Part shown: piece after piece, positions 6,682 through 9,319 of the stretch | How positions within the stretch are numbered: the stretch's first letter is position 1 | Layout: each line of letters begins with the position of its first letter | Assembly: GCA_015486905.1 (NCBI GenBank) | Contig: WFQV01000107.1 | Span: 1 to 9,319 of the forward strand | Length of the DNA: 9,319 nt | Origin: Melioribacteraceae bacterium | GTDB taxonomy: Bacteria; Bacteroidota; Ignavibacteria; Ignavibacteriales; Melioribacteraceae | Direction: 5' to 3' | Position numbers and translations under genes: made by a program | The notes under the pieces: model-generated | Seen by the model: only the letters and a program-made list of their open reading frames with translations | Told to the model about the DNA's origin: nothing | Databases searched by the model: none

Positions 6682-7770
6682 ATGGAAAAGAGAGTTTATA
6701 ATTTTTACGCCGGACCGGCTGTGCTTCCGGAAGAAGTCCTGCGTGAAGTAAAGGAAGATTTGCTTTCCTACAAAGGAACCGGAATGTCCGTAATGGAGAT
6801 GAGCCACCGCTCGTCAACGTTCGACGAAATAATTAAAAACGCTGAAAAAGATTTACGTACGCTATTGGATATTAACGACAATTATCACGTCTTGTTTCTT
6901 CAGGGAGGTGCAACTCTTCAGTTTTCAATGGTGGCAATGAATTTAATGCCGCCAAATTTCAAAGCCGATTACATTAACACCGGCGCTTGGTCCAAGAAGG
7001 CAATTAAGGAAGCAAAGAGAGTAGGTGAGGTGAACGTTGCCGCATCGACGGAGGAAGAAAACTTTACACGCCTTCCAAAGCAAGACGAATTGAAGCTTGA
7101 CCCGGAAGCATCGTACGTTCACTTTACTTCCAACAATACAATTTTCGGCACAGAATTTAAAACCGAGCCTGAAGTCGGCAATGTACCGCTTGTTTGTGAT
7201 GCCTCTTCCGATATTTTAAGTAGAAAAATCGATGTTAACAAATACGCTTTAATTTACGCCGGCGCACAAAAAAATATGGGCCCGGCAGGGGCTTCCCTTG
7301 TAATAATTCGGAACGATATGTTAGAGCGCTCCCAAGAAACTTTACACACGTATTTGAATTACAAAACGCATGCCGATAAGGGATCGCTTTACAATACACC
7401 ACCGGATTTTACGGTTTATGTAATAGGACTGGTTTACAAATGGCTGCTCAGGAACGGCGGTTTGGACGCTATGTACAAAACCAATTTGGAAAAGGCAAAC
7501 ATGCTTTACGATTTCATTGACGAGAGTGACGGTTATTTTAAAGGGGCAGTGAAAGTTAAAGAAGACCGCTCGTTAATGAACGTGACATTCAGAATGTTAA
7601 ACGAGGAACTCGAAAAGAAATTTGTTGCCGAAGCTACCGAGAAAGGATTTATCGGATTAAAAGGACACCGCTCGGTTGGCGGGCTTCGTGCTTCTATTTA
7701 CAACGCATTTCCAAAGAAAGGCGTTGAAGACCTGGTTGAATTTATGAAGGATTTCAAAAACAAAAATTAA
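6682..7770 (+). CDS. serC: Phosphoserine aminotransferase
   Basis: SerC is a cytoplasmic PLP enzyme that converts 3-phosphohydroxypyruvate and glutamate to O-phosphoserine and 2-oxoglutarate, the second step of serine synthesis; many versions also serve pyridoxal phosphate synthesis. The 362-residue length is normal. It starts with the typical YNFYAGPAVLPEEVL, then MSHRS (40-44), GGAT (75-78, cofactor phosphate), Trp103, Asp173 in DASSD (cofactor ring nitrogen), Lys197 in AGAQKNMGPAG (Schiff base), and GHRSVGGLRAS (328-338, substrate phosphate and carboxylate). All expected catalytic residues are present. The ATG at 6682 is chosen over an in-frame ATG at 6610. The longer form would add 24 residues with no counterpart in SerC and overlap DUF1015, while the chosen start has AAGGA (6669-6673) eight bases upstream. 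It is the second gene after DUF1015 and ends in a strong terminator. serA and serB are not in this window. Confidence 0.97.
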   Translation: MEKRVYNFYAGPAVLPEEVLREVKEDLLSYKGTGMSVMEMSHRSSTFDEIIKNAEKDLRTLLDINDNYHVLFLQGGATLQFSMVAMNLMPPNFKADYINTGAWSKKAIKEAKRVGEVNVAASTEEENFTRLPKQDELKLDPEASYVHFTSNNTIFGTEFKTEPEVGNVPLVCDASSDILSRKIDVNKYALIYAGAQKNMGPAGASLVIIRNDMLERSQETLHTYLNYKTHADKGSLYNTPPDFTVYVIGLVYKWLLRNGGLDAMYKTNLEKANMLYDFIDESDGYFKGAVKVKEDRSLMNVTFRMLNEELEKKFVAEATEKGFIGLKGHRSVGGLRASIYNAFPKKGVEDLVEFMKDFKNKN

Positions 7771-7776
7771 AATAAT

Positions 7777-7802
7777 AGCCCCCGTTAAGACGGGGGCTTT
7801 TT
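7777..7802 (+). terminator. Rho-independent terminator after serC
   Basis: AGCCCCCGT (7777-7785) pairs perfectly with ACGGGGGCT (7790-7798) around the loop TAAG. Five T (7798-7802) follow, the first of them inside the stem. It sits directly after the serC stop and ends the DUF1015-serC transcript. An A-rich stretch before the stem could also make it work on the other strand, but there is no minus-strand gene to terminate here. The next start codon lies only five bases beyond the T-run. Confidence 0.93.
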
Positions 7803-7807
7803 ACTCA

Positions 7808-8227
7808 ATGAGAAATTTTCTCAAAATATTAACCGTCGCTTTGTTGGTTATTTCCTGCTCAAAAGAAAAACCGAAGTTGGAACTTTTCTCACCGGAATCA
7901 TTTGCTTATGAGCTGGATAACGGCTGGGAACTTAACAGCTCGGTTAGAGTAAAAGGATTACAGCAAGAGAAAAACAAAAACGGTTATTCTGCAAAACTTT
8001 CCTACACAATAGATGTTATTACTCCTGCGGGCGATACCTTGAAAAATGCTTACGATGGAATTGACGATGTGAATCAAAAGGAAGAAATTTCCGAAACGGC
8101 AGTCGATGTTCAAATTGAGTTTGATTCTACTTTTGCAAAAGGGAAATATATTCTTCTTTATTCTGTTCACGACGATTTGGATTCGCAGAACGCATCAATA
8201 TCGGATACAGTCAACGTCGGACAATAA
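7808..8227 (+). CDS. Small lipoprotein of unknown function
   Basis: The 139-residue product opens with a type II signal peptide. MRNFLKILTVALLVISC has basic residues, a hydrophobic core and a lipobox VISC with Cys17 as the lipidation site. Lysines follow the Cys, so membrane anchoring with export onwards to the outer membrane is plausible. The rest (about 22-139) is acidic, lacks further Cys, and shows alternating strand-like segments, for example YSAKLSYTIDVITP and GKYILLYSV. This suggests a small beta-sandwich, although I recognise no family. The start is fixed by the signal peptide. Unlike its neighbours it has no ordinary ribosome site, since the terminator hairpin of serC ends five bases before the ATG and GGGGG of its 3' arm is the only purine run nearby. 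The RsbRD_N-type gene follows after 21 bases, probably in the same operon. Confidence 0.83.
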   Translation: MRNFLKILTVALLVISCSKEKPKLELFSPESFAYELDNGWELNSSVRVKGLQQEKNKNGYSAKLSYTIDVITPAGDTLKNAYDGIDDVNQKEEISETAVDVQIEFDSTFAKGKYILLYSVHDDLDSQNASISDTVNVGQ

Positions 8228-8248
8228 AAAAAATAAGGGGAGTGAGAA

Positions 8249-8770
8249 ATGCTTTACAGAAAGTTTATTGCTCTTGTAGAAGACCACGCCGAATTACTTA
8301 CCCAGCAGTGGATTGAAGAGGTAAAGACAAACCCTGCAACGCCGGGTTATAAAAAGATTCCAAACGAAGTTTTACACCATCGCGCTTACGACGATTACGT
8401 TCGCTTAGGCAATTTGCTTTTGGAAGAAGACCCTTCTTTTCACAAACAAGCGGCACACTACATGAAATTGGGAAGGGACAGAGCTACCGAGGATATTAAA
8501 TTAAGTGAACTGCTTTACGCTTTCACACTTTCGAGAGTTGTCCTTTGGCGTTACGTGGTAGATCAAGGCATCATTAATGGCACATTGGATTTACAACAAG
8601 CGCTTGATTTTTACCAGAAGGTGACAAACTTTTACGACAAAGCAAGTTACTTCGTTGCCGTGGGATACGAGAAATATCTTGCCGGCGAACATCACGAAAA
8701 ACCCGAAGATGCATTTGTGGACAAAACCGTCAAAGCCGTTACGAAATGGTTTATTAGAGATATTCCATAA
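8249..8770 (+). CDS. Stand-alone RsbRD N-terminal (RsbRD_N) domain protein
   Basis: This 173-residue, mainly helical protein resembles the N-terminal sensory domain found in RsbT co-antagonist (RsbR-like) stressosome proteins and some signalling kinases. Typical traits are an early helix with QQWIEEVKTNPATP (19-32), a central YMKLGRDRATEDIKLSELLYAF (about 71-92) and then SRVVLWRYVV (95-104). In longer relatives this domain is followed by a STAS, PAS/GAF or kinase module. Here the protein ends after about 173 residues and no STAS or kinase segment is visible, so it would act as an isolated sensor or binding partner. It has no signal peptide and should be cytoplasmic. The start is well supported by AAGGGGAG (8235-8242) six bases upstream. 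It is the second gene after the lipoprotein, with no clear terminator downstream. The family assignment is from motif memory and moderately sure. Confidence 0.8.
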   Translation: MLYRKFIALVEDHAELLTQQWIEEVKTNPATPGYKKIPNEVLHHRAYDDYVRLGNLLLEEDPSFHKQAAHYMKLGRDRATEDIKLSELLYAFTLSRVVLWRYVVDQGIINGTLDLQQALDFYQKVTNFYDKASYFVAVGYEKYLAGEHHEKPEDAFVDKTVKAVTKWFIRDIP

Positions 8771-8945
8771 TTAAGTTTGTTATCTGTAAGTTAAGAAATG
8801 GCTGGAAACTCATCGGCTCATTAAACGGCTGACAAAATTTATCTATTCGGGAATAATAATTTTCAATAAGCATGTCGGATTAACGGAAAGAAGCATCCCT
8901 ACTGCTCTCCAAATGTAACCCCATATATTCACACATTAAAGATAA

Positions 8946-8968
8946 GGTACAGGTTTAAAATCTGTGAC
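8946..8968. repeat. Imperfect palindrome centred on 8957
   Basis: ACAGGTTT (8949-8956) and AAATCTGT (8958-8965) form an inverted repeat with one G:T position. An outer G-U pair and a G-C pair extend it to 8946-8968. As RNA it would make a nine-pair stem, though with a one-base centre it cannot fully close. It may be a protein-binding site or a decayed REP-like unit. Confidence 0.5.
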
Positions 8969-9053
8969 AAAAAATAAAAAATTAGAAAGAAGAAACAAGA
9001 AATAAGAAATAGTTAAACGTTAGACGCAAGAGGTAAGACGCAAGGCATTAGAC
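8969..9053 (+). repeat. Purine-rich low-complexity tract with AGACGCAAG direct repeats
   Basis: Positions 8969-9012 are almost pure A/G with recurring AAGAAA/AAGAAAT units. Then AGACGCAAG appears at 9022-9030 and again at 9036-9044, with a partial TTAGAC at 9048-9053. This is the pattern of a decayed short tandem array. No coding or regulatory role is apparent. Confidence 0.6.
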
Positions 9054-9085
9054 TTATTGTTGTCAAATCGAGAACCTTGCATAAA

Positions 9086-9117
9086 TGGATGATTGGATGT
9101 GTGGATGATTGGATTGT
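9086..9117 (+). repeat. 16-base tandem duplication, TGGATGATTGGAT core
   Basis: Two adjacent copies, 9086-9101 and 9102-9117, share the first 13 bases TGGATGATTGGAT and differ in the last three. Each copy holds GGAT twice, so the unit is itself an older duplication. This is a minisatellite-like site. Confidence 0.75.
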
Positions 9118-9122
9118 CCACC

Positions 9123-9160
9123 CACCCCCGTAAAATATGAGGCGTAGCCGAGTCGGGGTG
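9123..9160. repeat. Hairpin 1 of the array: CACCCC/GGGGTG with inner GGC-GTA-GCC
   Basis: CACCCC (9123-9128) pairs with GGGGTG (9155-9160) across a 26-base interior that itself contains GGC (9141-9143), loop GTA, GCC (9147-9149). The outer stem is short for such a wide loop, so the pairing is tentative, but the same C4/G4 core returns in hairpins 3 and 4. Confidence 0.45.
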
Positions 9161-9214
9161 TTGAAAAATTTGAACTTTTAACTAAGCCAAACATTTCTAT
9201 AGATTGATTTGCTT

Positions 9215-9231
9215 CGATACCTTCGGCATCG
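9215..9231. repeat. Hairpin 2 of the array: CGATACC-TTC-GGCATCG
   Basis: CGATACC (9215-9221) and GGCATCG (9225-9231) form a seven-position stem with one A/C mismatch and a three-base TTC loop. The size and loop length match hairpins 3 and 4. Confidence 0.6.
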
Positions 9232-9267
9232 TATTTTGATTTTTGTTATTTCCTTTCTAAAAACATT

Positions 9268-9284
9268 CGACCCCGTTGGGGTCG
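9268..9284. repeat. Hairpin 3 of the array: CGACCCC-GTT-GGGGTCG
   Basis: A perfect seven-pair GC-rich stem (9268-9274 with 9278-9284) closes a GTT loop. No T-run follows on + and none lies directly before it, so it is not an ordinary intrinsic terminator. Confidence 0.8.
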
Positions 9285-9300
9285 TAATGCTTGTCTATGA

Positions 9301-9317
9301 GAACCCCGAAGGGGTTC
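9301..9317. repeat. Hairpin 4 of the array: GAACCCC-GAA-GGGGTTC
   Basis: A perfect seven-pair stem (9301-9307 with 9311-9317) has a GAA loop. It shares the CCCC/GGGG core and dimensions with hairpin 3, from which it is separated by 16 bases. It lies at the very end of the window, so the array may go on. Confidence 0.8.
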
Positions 9318-9319
9318 AA

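Larger units (their letters stand above)
8771..9319. other. 549-base gene-free region filled with repeats and hairpins
   Basis: No convincing gene or RNA gene is visible on either strand. The first 170 bases (8771-8945) show no recognisable structure and no strong terminator for the upstream gene. From 8946 on it holds a palindrome, an A/G-rich tract, short direct repeats, a tandem duplication and a chain of hairpins that continues off the window. This layered make-up is typical of multi-copy intergenic repeats and not of a regulatory leader, although no copy number can be judged from one window. Confidence 0.7.

Noticed and set aside
8949..8965. Palindrome as a terminator for the RsbRD_N-type gene
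   Set aside because: It is AT-rich, about 180 bases downstream, followed by A and not T residues, and cannot close a normal loop.
8771..9122. tRNA, riboswitch or other structured RNA
   Set aside because: No cloverleaf, TTCGANNCC-type arm or known riboswitch core could be found by eye on either strand.
9123..9319. CRISPR array
   Set aside because: The hairpin units are not identical, their spacing is irregular, and there are no equal-length spacers or nearby cas genes.

Overview
The window looks like chromosomal DNA of a Gram-negative bacterium of the Bacteroidota/Chlorobi/Ignavibacteria group. The signs are two outer-membrane beta-barrel proteins ending in an aromatic residue, a lipobox lipoprotein, moderate-to-low GC, AT-rich intergenic gaps with A/G-rich Shine-Dalgarno sites, and a DUF1015 gene directly upstream of serC. 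This placement is inferred from gene content and style, not from a marker gene. No rRNA, tRNA, CRISPR array, insertion sequence or phage gene was found.

Layout. Positions 1-688 hold the 3' part of a beta-barrel protein gene on the + strand, closed by a strong terminator hairpin (721-751). Positions 864-4540 hold a two-gene minus-strand operon that converges on it: a CYTH-domain protein, then, through an ATGA overlap, a 1060-residue AddB-like protein with a dead or missing helicase Walker A motif but an intact RecB-type nuclease with Fe-S cysteines. A 110-base AT-rich divergent region follows. Next comes a small secreted beta-barrel protein on + (4651-5295). Positions 5423-7770 hold a DUF1015 protein and phosphoserine aminotransferase SerC, 23 bases apart, ending in a GC-rich terminator (7777-7802). 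A lipoprotein gene starts only five bases after that terminator and is followed, 21 bases on, by a stand-alone RsbRD_N-type domain protein (8249-8770).

The last 549 bases (8771-9319) have no gene. They hold layered repeats: an imperfect palindrome, purine-rich and AGACGCAAG repeats, a 16-base tandem duplication, and a series of short hairpins with CCCC/GGGG or related stems that runs off the window end. This resembles REP-type intergenic repeats.

How the genes work together. DUF1015-serC is the clearest functional unit (serine and possibly phosphoserine metabolism). CYTH-AddB is clearly co-translated, but the functional link is unknown. The lipoprotein and RsbRD_N protein are probably co-transcribed. 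The best lead for something undescribed is the DUF1015 protein, whose DGHHR motif recalls ParB/Srx-fold serine kinases and which sits beside serC. The hairpin array is the second. Neither is proven by this sequence alone.
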